From assembly GCF_025698545.1 (NCBI RefSeq), contig NC_068566.1:42201192-42265191 (forward strand): a DNA stretch of 64,000 nucleotides, read 5' to 3'. Under the pieces are notes generated by a model that was not told where the DNA came from, did no database searches, and saw only the letters and a program-made list of their open reading frames with translations. This DNA is from Gossypium raimondii (Eukaryota; Streptophyta; Magnoliopsida; Malvales; Malvaceae). Position 1 is the stretch's first letter; each line of letters opens with the position of its first letter. A program made the position numbers and the translations under genes. Positions 21,228 through 33,041 of this stretch are shown here, in pieces.

Positions 21228-23459
21228 TGTAACACCCCCTTACCCGTATTCGATGCCGGAATAGGGTACGAGGCATTACTAGAAGACATACATTTGCATA
21301 CGTATTAAACCGAGTTACAAAATTTCATCCGAATTAAAACTTTCAAATTTTTAACATACTTTTATAATTCTTTACAATATATCCTCGAAATATTATATTC
21401 ATAACAAATAGGGCCTACGAGACCCGATATTTACTCATGTAATTCAAAGCTTCATTTTCAGTTCATTCAATTCACAATTTTCTCATGTTCACAATTCAAA
21501 TCAATTTCTCAATCCAATATATATATTTCAATCATCTAAGAATATAATTCAAGTTACACGAACTTACCAGACTAAATTATAGAAATACCAAAATTTAGGG
21601 ACATTTTGGTAATTTTCTATTTTCCTCAAATTTTCACACAATCTTGATATAAATTAATATTTCATTAATTTTATTAATTTAAATAATAAAAAATTCATTT
21701 CATGCAATTTGGTCACTTTTTGACATTTTTACAAAATTACCCTTAAAATTTTACTTTTATTCAATTTAGTCCCTAAACCTAAAACATGTAAATTAGCTAT
21801 TTTAAAATAAACTCATATTAGCTGAATATTCACATATATTTTCCTCCCCTCCACTCCATTCCACATCCTTGATATATACATAATACCACTATTAACTTGT
21901 TTACTCATAACAAGTCGTTCACTTGAGTCATAGTCACTAAATTAATTATATCTTAAGCTACAGAACTTCGAATTGAGATTAGAAAATTTTCTCTAAAACT
22001 AGACTCACATGTATTCTTACCATAAAATTTTCAGAATATTTGGTTTAGCCAATAAGTACAGTTTATTCTTTAAAGTTTCCCCTGTTTCACTGTTTGTACA
22101 GAATTATCTCTTTGTACAGAATTCGGATGATGTTCCCATTTGTTTCTATTGAAAATAGATTCATTAAGGATTTTAAACATATAAATTATAACCCATAATT
22201 ATTTTTGTACAATTTGTAATGATTTTTACAAATCAGAATAGGGGAACCCGAATTCATTCTGACCTTGTCTCACAAAATTTATTATATCTCATGATTTACA
22301 ATTCCATTACTTACACCGTTTCTTCTATGAGAAATTAGACTCAATAAGCTTTATTTCCATATTTTATTCATACTATAACTCTATTTCCAAAATTTATGGT
22401 GATTTTTCAAAGTTAACCTACTGCTGCTGTCCAAAACTGTTTTAGTGCAAAATGTTGATTACTAGGTGTATAACTCCCTTATTCCCTTTCTCTATAACAT
22501 TTCCCATCACTTTCACTTATTTCTCTTCACTAATATATCAAGAACATAAGACCTTATATAAGAAAGCTCTACTATAACATTATTTCTATGCTTTTTCAAT
22601 AATATCCAACTTAAAAATATATTGAAATCTTGATGTTCTTATCTTGTGCTATTGATTTCAATTTTAAACTTGATTTTCTCTCTCCTCCAGCTTCTATTTC
22701 TTGAATCTAACTTGATATTCTAGCTCCCCATTGTCTCCTTGTTATTCTTCCCTCTTGGAAGCTATGGAAATTCTTTTGATTTCTAGGTGAAAATGGTAAA
22801 TTTTTGGTGGAAGGACCAAATTGTAAAGAAAGTAAAACTTTCTTTCTTCTCCTCTCTTCTCACGTTAGTTGCATGGAAATATGGTGGAATGGATGATTCT
22901 TCATCTTCCTTTTCTTATATATACTAAATAAAATACTAATAAAATAATAAAATATCATTTAAAAATCAAATTAAAATATTAATAAACTAATATTTATTTA
23001 TTTAATTAATTAATATAAAATATCTCCAACATCATCATTATCTTTTAGATTTCTCTCTTCTAATTGACCATTTTGCCCTTCATAATCTTTAAAATTCCAT
23101 CATTGAGTCATCACTTAATTTGGTAAAATTGTGATTTAGTCCCTTAAAATTTTTCACCTTTTCAATTTGATCCTAATTCATCCATTTTCCTTAGTTTCTA
23201 GATTATTCCACCCTTAAAATATTTACACTATTGGTCCTTCAAATTTTTTGTATTTACACTTTAATCCCTCAAATTTTGAGTATTTACTCTTGGGCAACAA
23301 AACTTTTCTCACTTTTGCGATTTAATCCTTTCTTGAATTAATATGTCATAATATAATTCCCAATGTTGCCATAACTAAAATTTCCTTTTGTCACTTTATT
23401 TCCTTATTTTACTATCAAGGATACCTATTTTCTTCTTGTAGTAATTTTCGGGTATTACA
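21228..23459 (+). mobile_element. Solo LTR, TGTAACACCCC family, no target duplication seen
   Basis: It begins TGTAACACCCCCTTACCCGT and ends GGGTATTACA. The same beginning (TTACCCGTATTCGATGCCGG, AATAGGGTACGAGG) and inner blocks (TACAGTTTATTCTTTAAA, TTTCCCCTG, CAAAATTTATTATATCTCAT) recur in the LTR at 37131-39883, so the two are one family. No gag or pol lies beside it. The flanks CACAT and TTTAA do not match, so one side may have been deleted or rearranged. Confidence 0.75.
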
Positions 23460-24374
23460 TTTAATAATTTTGAAAAATTTAAATGAACAAAAATTTCTAA
23501 AAGAAATTCCAATTTTCACTTAAATGAATTTTTATTTAATTAAAGTACAATAAAAATATATTTAATTTAAATTTTTAATTAATAAATTGTAATGTGTTTT
23601 AATATATTTTACTATTTTTAAGTAAACTTATAAAATTTGAAAAATTAAACAATTTATTTTAAAACAGACATTTTAAACAGTTTTAAATTTTTAATTTTTA
23701 AAAGTTTTAAATTTATTTTAAATAATTATGTAGTTCCATAAAAGTATGATATTAGAAATTAAAATGGATTGTTACCGACGGTGGACACCTTAAAAATAGG
23801 ATCCCTTTAAATATAATTTAAAAATGAATTATTTTAAAACTTAAAGTTTTCATACCTTCTTTTAATATATATATATACACGATTATATTTTTTAAAATAT
23901 CTTGTAATTATATTTGATTAATAGGTTAAAAATATAAAACCGGTAATAATTAATCGATAATGATATTATATTAGTTGCAATTTTGAACCCTTTATACATC
24001 GTGATTATCATATAATATTTAATACCCTTATTGATTAATGAAACTATTTTTAAAATGTAATTATAATATTAATACACGATTTCATATATTATCAATAAAC
24101 CAAATGTAATTATCATTATCAATTGATGTGTTAATACATCATCAATAAAACAAATATAATTATAGGTGTAAAATTGATATATTTAAATATCTCGTTAATG
24201 TAATTTTATACCCCATCATTAAAAATTGTAAATAAATTTTAATTAAAATGATAAAAAATCATATTTAAAACTTAGTTGTAAAAACGAGACCCACATTAAA
24301 TATAATTAAAAACATTTTAGAATTCAAAGAACTAACCTGAAATTCAATGATTCTATAGATACTCCTGTATTTTT

Positions 24375-24429
<55 letters not shown>

Positions 24430-24820
24430 ATCTTTCCAAGTCACTTTAATTTTTATTTTGTTTGATCTTCTATATGCTACGTGTGATAAGCTAAAATGTT
24501 TGAAGCGTAGAACCTCCTTCACTTCAACACTTTAGCAAGTTTCACATGCCAATGCAGCTATTGTTGGCTTCAAAATATTCTGAAATCTATGAGGGGCGGG
24601 GAATGAAAATCCCATGCTGAATATGATAAACACACACTTAAAAAGTACATCAATGCCCATTGTCTTCAATACCCAAGTTATTCAAATGATGTATAAGCAT
24701 GCATAACATATACATGTATATATAAAAGAATGTTGTATCCATTGGCTTTGAAAATTTTGTGTCTATATGAAGTGAATCACGTTTGCTTCTAAAGCAGAAG
24801 CCAAGATGAATATGTATATA
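23460..24820. other. AT-rich intergenic spacer upstream of the RIBA3 3' end
   Basis: No coding sequence recognised. It holds an AT microsatellite at 24381-24426. The last 200 bases are likely the 3' UTR of RIBA3 on the minus strand. Confidence 0.5.
24381..24426. repeat. (AT)n microsatellite, about 23 units
   Basis: An uninterrupted AT run read directly. It lies about 400 bases from the RIBA3 stop codon. Confidence 0.9.
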
Positions 24821-27126
24821 TTATTCAGGGTTTGGCTCCCCATCAGATGATTCTTTCTTGTTTACAGATGGTTTAATAAAAGGAGCCAATGGTCCTTGGA
24901 GATCAGAGCCATAAATATGACCCATCTTGGTACGTTTTGTTTCCAAGTACCTCTTATTTTCCTCTGTAACGGGTGTCAAAACAGGCACTCTTCCAATCAC
25001 AGCCAACCCATAACCCTTCAGGCCTGTGAACTTGGCTGGGTTATTAGTCATCAACCTCATGGTTTGAACCCCTACGTCTCTCAAAATCTGCAGTTCATTG
25101 AAACGATAACGAAATGATGCAGAAAACATGTTTAAAATTGATGTATGGAGACTAACCTGGGCACCAATACCATATTCACGAGCATCAACAGCTAAACCAA
25201 GTTCAATGTTGGCTTGAACTGTGTCATGGCCCTGATCTTGCAAATTATAGGCTCTCAGCTTGTGACCGAGTCCGATCCCTCGCCCTTCATGACCTCGAAG
25301 GTAAACCACAACTCCTCGACCGGCTTGCTCGATTAACTGCATTGCCAAATCCAATTGGTTGCCACAGTCGCATCTTGCCGATCCAAATATATCTCCGGTT
25401 AAACATTCTGAGTGAACTCTTACAAGAACATCTTGTCCATTCCCTATGTCACCCTATTTTGCAAAAGAGAGTATCAGCTTTGGCATACTTTTTGGACAGC
25501 TTTAAGTTTATAAAGAAAACTAAGTGAATTTACCTTAACAATTGCTATATGTTCTGTTCCATCTAGCTTCGAACGGTAGCAGTATGCTTGAAATAGACCC
25601 CATTTCGTTGGCAGACGTGAAATAGCTGTTCTTTCAACGAGATTTTCCCGCTTTCTCCGGTACCTTCAAAAATAGCAGCCCAAAATTAGCCTGCAACTAA
25701 TCCTTGAGAAGGCAATAGTACACAACAAGCACAAAATTTCCACAGATTCTGGTATAGGGTCCTTCTATGAGTAACATACTTGTGTTATGTAACCGAGCTC
25801 ATCATTTTCGTATGCGATTAGATCTTTAACAATATCAGTGTATCTAGGGTGGATAAGCAATGTCATTCAAGTCTCAAGTAAATCAATGGATAGAGCCTAT
25901 GTAGCTAAAACTTGAAACTACCTAGTCACATTGAGAAAGCAAGACATATTTTGATAGCTTACCTAATGAGATCAGTTATGGAAATAACTGGTATGCTATG
26001 CTCCAAAGCCAACTTTCTTATAAATGGCAAAGATGCTATAGAACAGTCCTCTGGATCCACAACAGTTGAAAGAACTGAAACAGGCCTTAAACCGGTGAGG
26101 ATGACCAAATCGACCGAAGCCTCAGTATGACCAGCTCTTCTTAAAACCCCACCATTCCTATACTTGAGAGGAAATATATGACCTGGTCTTCTAAAGTCAT
26201 CAGGCTTCGACTCCGGGGAAGACAGTGCAAGAACAGTCTTTGCCCTATCCAATGCCGAAACTCCGGTTGATGTACCGGTTTTTGCATCCTAACGAAGCAC
26301 ACAATTTGAAATAAACTATTGCAGCAAGCTTCAAATATGCTAATACCGAGAAACCATACATACCACTGTGATTGTGAAAGTTGGGGCAGAAGAATCTTTG
26401 TCTTCACTTTCTGGTGACATTAATGGAAGCTTAAGCCTTTCAAGGTCCTCCTCTTTCATACCTACGGAAACAATGCCTGAGCCATGCTTTACCATGAAAG
26501 CCATCATCTCAGGAGTTGCATGAGAAGCTGCCATGATAAGGGTTCCTTCAAAATCCTCATTTTCATCATCTACAACAATCACAAACTAAAAGAAAAAAAA
26601 CCAATGCATTGAGCGAGTGATATAGTCAATACATACAAAAAGGACTTTTAGAAGGGCAGTGGGGGTTCCTAACCTTTCCTTGGCGTATTGTATTCAATGC
26701 TTGGTCAATGGAAGAGAATCCTTTAGAAGGGCAGTCAGGATCACCTTCTGCATCACTAACAAAGAAATCAACGGTTTCTGGGGTAATTTCAGCATCCACT
26801 GTTCCAAATGGTGGTGAAACTGAGTCACCAAGTGCACCCAACAATGACCCATTTTCAGACCCTTTCAAGGACCCATCATCAAACAGGTTGCCAGCACCAA
26901 TCTCAGACACCCCCACAGCACAGCAACTAGAATTCAACCATCTTTTTCTGTATAGCCTGATTTCAACTCCTTGTCTGATGGCCAAACACCTAGGAAATCT
27001 GTAACAAAATGAACCACCATGTAATCTCAGTACATAAACAGGACAACTTTAATCATAGTTCACATATGTACCATATAATTTATACCTTGTGTTTATGAAG
27101 ATCTGAGGAGATAAAGCACAATCCAT
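24821..27126 (-). CDS. RIBA3: RIBA3-like riboflavin biosynthesis protein (GTP cyclohydrolase II with degenerate DHBP synthase domain)
   Basis: Seven minus-strand exons (27086-27126, 26674-26998, 26364-26585, 25963-26288, 25534-25663, 25157-25453, 24821-25087) give 535 residues. Residues 1 to about 100 are a plastid-type leader and an acidic linker. A DHBP synthase domain (about 110-305) follows, then GTP cyclohydrolase II (about 306-500). The cyclohydrolase half keeps its zinc cysteines (C365, C376, C378 in [19 protein letters not shown]) and [14 protein letters not shown]. It should open GTP to the first riboflavin intermediate in plastids. The synthase half keeps GTSTGVSA and [11 protein letters not shown]. 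Its catalytic loop, however, reads [11 protein letters not shown] where active enzymes have DDEDRENEGDL, so the Arg is gone, Glu is Asp and the Asp is Thr. This matches the known RIBA3 type, which lacks synthase activity. The start at 27126 was chosen because exon 1 joins in phase to the conserved second exon. Confidence 0.92.
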
Positions 27127-28408
27127 GGAATGAAAGTCGGAGGAAAAGAAAGAAATATATATATAATTGAGATGGCGGGATCTGTTCTACTAGCTTTATT
27201 GGTGTTTTGTATGGAAAGAATAGAAGGGGTAGCTGTAGTTGTGGATGGCATTTCAGTTTGTAGCCAATCCATATGATGTTAATCACAATGACATGAATGG
27301 CCCTCTATGTTTCAAGCAAACCTGTCATTTTCTTACCCCATCCAAACATATTAAACAATGAAAATATTTTAATCTCCTTTGCTCAACCTAATTATCTATT
27401 TAGTCCTTATCCTGTATTTAAACTGTCACATTCTGGACTTGGAGAAATGACAAAAGGATAAATAATTTCTTTCTAAAACGGAGAAAAAATAAATCCCCTG
27501 AGTTAACTCAAATATTAAATTATTGTAATTATATTTTTAAAATATCGAGACTATATTAAAGTTTTTCCATTATTAATTTAACAATTAAATTAGACATAAT
27601 ATTTCAACTGACATAATTTAAAATGAAAATTAAAATAAATGAATATTGTGAAAATGTACGTGGTAATTATCTTGACTTTGAGGGTTTTACTTTATTTTAC
27701 AACTTATATTTTCTCAATATTCGTTTTAAGTTATGTCATATAAAACTTGGTATAACATTTAACAATAAAATTAACTATTTTAATAATGGAAGCACTTAAT
27801 TAATATAACATCGATAGTTTAGGGTGTAATTAAAATGATTTAAAGTATGGAAACCAAATTAGATTGAAGATGATAGTTTTGGATGTCTGATCCAATTAAC
27901 TCTTATAATTTTGATCTTTTACTAAGATTTAGTTCATATATTTTAATTTCACATTATTTAACTTTTAAATAAAATGTGAAGATAATTCTTCACTTTGAAT
28001 TTAGTTTTAAAAAAAATAAGCTGCGTTAAACGGTTTCTAGTCTCTACCATCTTACCGCAGTCCCTAGGATCCATAGAAAACGCCAATAGCTTTTTGTTTT
28101 ACACTTGAGAGTGAGAGAGAAGCGGCGGCGCGGCGGCTTAAAACGACTCTAGTTCCGATCTCCCCAAAGCTTGAAACGACAATTGTTTGTTTTAACACTC
28201 CTAAGTTTCCGCTTCTTCCTCATCTTTTTGAAAACTTTCACTCTCTCAGTTCCCTTCCTTCTTCCACGTGTCCCCGATCTTTTTTCTCCAAGATCACTCC
28301 GTACATTTTTCAGGTGATTTTAATTTTCTCTGAAAGTTCTTTTTTTAAAAAATATATATATAAAGAAAAAAAAAACTAAAATTGGTTTGATTTAGTGCTG
28401 AATGGGCT
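27127..28408. promoter_or_regulatory. Shared upstream region of divergent RIBA3 and UTR2 genes
   Basis: About 1.28 kb separates the two start codons. The RIBA3 side (27127-27300) has no clear TATA box. The UTR2 side shows a transcribed-looking, less AT-rich stretch from about 28030 with CT-rich segments. A likely 5' UTR intron begins at CAG/GTGATT near 28312 and ends at TTTAG 28391-28395. The middle, about 27350-28020, is plain AT-rich sequence. Promoter activity is inferred from position only. Confidence 0.4.
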
Positions 28409-31400
28409 ATGGCCGAACCATTGCCGACGGCGGATGGGGTGAAGGAGAACAAATTATGGAAATGGGTCTTTGCTGTCAGTGGAATCTTGATTACTCTTGT
28501 CATCTATGGGGTTTTACAGGTTCTTCGTTTTTCTTTTTAAAAAAATGGTGTATATTTCTTTATTTGTTGCTTTTGTCTGTTTATAATAGGATCTCTGTTC
28601 TTAATTTTTAATTGCATTGTTTGTTTTTACCTAAAAAAGATTGTTATTTTGGGTTCTTTTAAAAGTTAATTAAATGTCTTTTCTGAATGTAAACTGTTTA
28701 CAAGAAAGAAACATTAGATTTTAATATCTTTGTCTAGAGCTTCTAAAACGATTGATTTTAGTAAATCATGCAAGCCCAGGAGGTTTATTTTTTATGCAAA
28801 TGGAGGATCTGGGTACTCTTTGATTGTTTGGAAATTTGAATATGAAAATAAAAATTGGGAATTTTAGCAGTGCTGATGATATATCAGAACGACTCTTATA
28901 TATTTCCTCGCTAAAATGTATGTTACATTTTTTTGGGTGAGTTTCTCTATATTAGAATTGAAGATTTGGCTTTTAATTCCAGATGAAAGCAGTTGGTTTT
29001 TTCTAGTTTAAAGGGTACCTAAATAAATACTAAGAATACTAGAGAAGACACTTAAGCCATTAATGTCTTACTCTATTAATTATAAGAAGTATGATTATTT
29101 GGTAGTGGTAGCATGATGATCTTTGCTCATGTTATGTGCATGTAGTTATTGTCTACGAAATGGTTTAGTTGTGTTCTCTTGCAATGTGTTGATGGAAGTT
29201 TTACTCTCATACAGGAAAAGATCATGAGAGTTCCTTATGGGGTAAACAAAGAATATTTTAAGTACTCGTTATTTCTTGTTTTCTGCAACCGCATCACAAC
29301 ATCTGCGGTCTCTGCTGGTTCTTTAGTGGTATGTAACTGTTACTCGGAAGTTGCTACAACTGTGTGATGAACCATCTCACAGGAAGATGGCAAGATTGGC
29401 AGACATATTTTCATTTTTTTTGGGTCTTTTTCTAGGCAAGTAAGAAGGCATTGGATCCTGTTGCTCCAGTCTATAAGTACTGCCTTGTATCAGTAACAAA
29501 CATCCTAACCACAACATGTCAATATGAGGTAAAGCTATATCCCTTATCCTTTAGATGCAGTTATGGTATAATAATTTTAGTGACAACATTTCTGTTTTCA
29601 GGCCCTCAAGTATGTAAGCTTTCCGGTTCAGACTCTTGCTAAGTGTGCAAAAATGATACCTGTTATGGTAAGTTTTGCATGACTAATAATGAAGGCTTAT
29701 GTATTTGATTTATCCAAGTGATTGCACAAGTTTTTGGACTTAAATTTCATCTATTTCAAGCTCAATACTAGTTCCCCTTATTTCTTATCAGTCTCAAGTG
29801 GCAAAGTCATCTTATTTTATTTTGTTTTTCCACACAGATTTGGGGCACTTTCATCATGCAGAAGAAATATAAGGGTTTTGACTATTTGGTGGCTTTTCTG
29901 GTGACCCTAGGTTGTTCGATATTTATCCTATTTCCGGTAAAATTCTGGTCTTTGTCAACAACTCTCACTCTGTTCTCTTCACGGTTGTTTAGGCCTTGAA
30001 TGCCAGTGATAATTCTCAATGGGTCTTCATTTCTTTATATAAGAGCTTGATTGGTGGATGGAGGCTACTATAGGATATATATATTTTAAATTATAAGGCA
30101 TTGAACCATGGAATTATGAATAGACATTGGTTACCTTCACAGGTGATGCATTGCTATAAGTGATTTTCTTTTAACTGCATATAGCTTCTTCTAGATTGTG
30201 CCACAACTTTGTTTCTCTTCGAACTAATTCTGCTTTCATTGTAGGCAGGAACTGATTTTAGTCCATATGGCAAAGGAAGAGAAAATACTGTTTGGGGCAT
30301 TTCTCTGATGGTTGGTTATCTTGGGTATCGACCTAAACTTAGTTCCTCTCACTATAAAAGATACTTTCTGATCCTTTTTGTAATTGGATCTTTGAAATAT
30401 AAAGTGATATATGTACCTTTATAAGACCAAAATAACAATTACTGATTTTCTACATTGGTTGCAATTTTATTTGTGAAATCTGCTCTTTCTTACCAAGGAT
30501 CTTTAGGCTAAAGTATTTCTTTAATGTCAATTGAACTAGCATTGCTGTTCTGAGTGCTTTTTGGAGAAATAGTTTTCATAGATGCTAGTTTCTATTTTTC
30601 GCAGGTTTGATGGTTTTACAAGCACATTCCAAGATAAATTATTCAAAGGCTATGATATGGAAATACACAATCAGATATTCTACACAACATTGTGTTCTTG
30701 CGTTCTCAGCTTGACAGGTAAAAATTCCTTCTACCTGCACATAGAAACGATCTTCTGTTTTTACCTTTATGTTTGATTTGTTTCCATTGCATTTTACTGA
30801 TTGATTACTCGTGATCAACTCTTCTCTGTTGGATTTAGGTCTTATATTTCAGGGACATTTACTGCTAGCTGTAGATTTTGTTTATCGCCACAATGATTGT
30901 TTTCTTGATATTGTATTACTCTCAACCGTAAGTGATCTTCGCTTAAAACTGTTCTAGTTTTAATAGTCTCTAACTGATTATAGGATGGTCAGCCATACTC
31001 TTCTTTGATTGTCCAATACTTATTGGGAAATACCTACTGTGGGGTTCTAAAGTTAGGTGACTATATGTTATAGGTAGCAACAGCCAGTCAATTTTTCATT
31101 TCTTACACGATTCGTACATTTGGTGCTCTCACATTTGCTGCCATAATGACCACAAGACAGGTACCGTCAAGTTTATTGTTTCATTTCCTCCTAATGCTAT
31201 ATTTCTGATTGAATCGAGATTCTTCAAACTCTTTTTTGTTGTTTAAGCTGGTGAGCATCATGCTGTCATGCATTTGGTTCGGCCATCCCCTTAGCTGGGA
31301 ACAGTGGATTGGGGCGGTAAGTTTCGAAACACACACATATTTTACATTCTAGTTGATTTCGAAAGCTTGATTATGTATTTGATGCCTTGATCAGATCATC

Positions 31401-31511
31401 GTGTTTGGCTCCTTGTACTCCAAAACCTTCTGGAAGAAAGTGTCACCAGCTCCCACTCCTCCACAACAAACAGAAAATGGATCTTCGAGTCCTTTGAAAG
31501 GGATCCCTTAA
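28409..31511 (+). CDS. UTR2: UDP-galactose/nucleotide-sugar transporter, UTR2 type, eleven exons
   Basis: Exons: 28409-28519, 29215-29328, 29436-29528, 29602-29667, 29838-29936, 30245-30324, 30605-30717, 30839-30927, 31074-31160, 31248-31316, 31395-31511. They give 345 residues, with every junction GT..AG and in phase. The protein belongs to the UAA/SLC35B family and has about eight to ten hydrophobic segments, the first at residues 18-37 (WKWVFAVSGILITLVIYGVL). Recognisable blocks are EKIMRVPYGVNKE, LKYVSFPVQTLAKCAKMIPV, MQKKYKGFDYLVAFLVTLGC, FDGFTSTFQDKLFKGY and SQFFISYTIRTFGALTFAAI. Members exchange nucleotide sugars for nucleotides across ER or Golgi membranes. The substrate here is inferred from the Arabidopsis UTR2 likeness. 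The C-terminus is a short Pro/Gln-rich tail. An out-of-frame ATG lies seven bases before the start. Confidence 0.93.
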
Positions 31512-32813
31512 CGAGGTCAATTTGGCATCAGTAACCGCAACTGGTTCTGGTCGGGTAAGAGTCTGCCTATGTTAAAGCTGCATTTTGAAGCTTGTCGGGG
31601 CAAGGTTTTGTTCGAATGGTTTTTTTATGAAATCCGAATTGAAATTTTGGGTGAAAAAAATGAAAATAGGAACACTCCATTTTCATTGGAGGAGCATTAT
31701 GAACTACAAACTAACTAAATCCCAGAGACACTCTTTGTTTTTGTGTGTTTTTGTTTACAATAGGAACTTATATGTATAAGCAACTGTTGAGGCCATTTGA
31801 TTTTGAGGTATTTTCTATTCAGATTATGAAAGAGAAATTGGGGAGATTTTTTAATCAAGCAGGGTGGTTTGTTGATGTTGCTTTTCATTCTTTTAAATAA
31901 TAAGTAAAGTTAATTTGGAATTTTATTAATAAACATTTTATGTGGACCTAAATGTGAAGAATTTTGCTAAATGATTAGCCATGTTGTCCCAAGTATTATT
32001 TTTATTTTTGGGTAAATATAATCTTATTAAAATTTTAATATCTTTATGATCCTTTTAATTTATTGATTGAACTGTGGGAATCGAAAGTTTAACTTCTTAT
32101 AAGACAAATAGAATACATTAGAAATATCATATGGTTTAAATATAACATATAATAAATATGGGTTGATATACAGAAAATATTTTATTTTAAAATTATTTTT
32201 ATAAAAAGTGTATTCAAGAATTAATATGGGTGCGGTGGTAACGGGTTGAATCCTTAGATATGTTGATTTTAGTTAATTTTAAAAATTATATAAAAATATG
32301 AAAAGGTAAAAGACTATTAAAATAATAACAATAATCATTTAATAAAATGACGTTTGAATTAGTATCTGATTAACTCATAACACCATATTAATAATATAGA
32401 TATTTTGATGGATTCTCCTAAATAGTAAATGCACTTTCAATAGAAAAATAAAAGCAAAAACAAAATGCATTTTCACTCTTATGAATTATTCTTTTGACTA
32501 TGAGCATTTGCAATATGAAATTAACATCTCTACCATATATATTAAAAAATCCCCATGGGATAATTGCTTGACACCTGGTAAGTTCAACTTTTAAGCGTTT
32601 TAAAAAAAAATTTTAATGCAGTTATAAATTTATAAAATATTTTATATTTATTTTAATATATGTAACTGGTTTTTTTATATAAATTTGAGATTTTTTTTAG
32701 CTTTTTGCACTTTACTTTTTACATATACAACATATAATTTGTTTTAAATTATGTATTTAAAATTATTCATCCACTGGAGAATATAAATGTTAAAATATTC
32801 CTCTGTTATGAAT
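31512..32813. other. UTR2 3' flank and AT-rich spacer
   Basis: The first 400 bases are the likely 3' UTR. The rest is AT-rich with no recognised gene and ends at the Copia 5' LTR. Confidence 0.5.
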
Positions 32814-33041
32814 ATCTTATTAAGTAGATGTCTATTATGATTAAAATAAAGTTTTAATGTACTTTAAATTTTAATAGTTATTAGAATTAGATCTCTACTT
32901 CTTTTATACTTTTATGCCTATAAATAGAGACGAAGAAACATTGTAATCATCCATTTGACCAATAAAGTACATTCCTTTTGTTTTCATGTTTTCATATTTT
33001 ATTTGTTCTTTATTCTCTCCATCTCTCTTTATTTTATAACA
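32814..33041 (+). repeat. 5' LTR of the Copia element
   Basis: It starts TGTTATGAATATC and ends TTTATTTTATAACA. It includes a TATA-like GCCTATAAATAG (about 32919-32930) and an AATAAAG polyadenylation-type motif (about 32961). It matches the 3' LTR at roughly nine in ten positions by eye. Confidence 0.85.
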
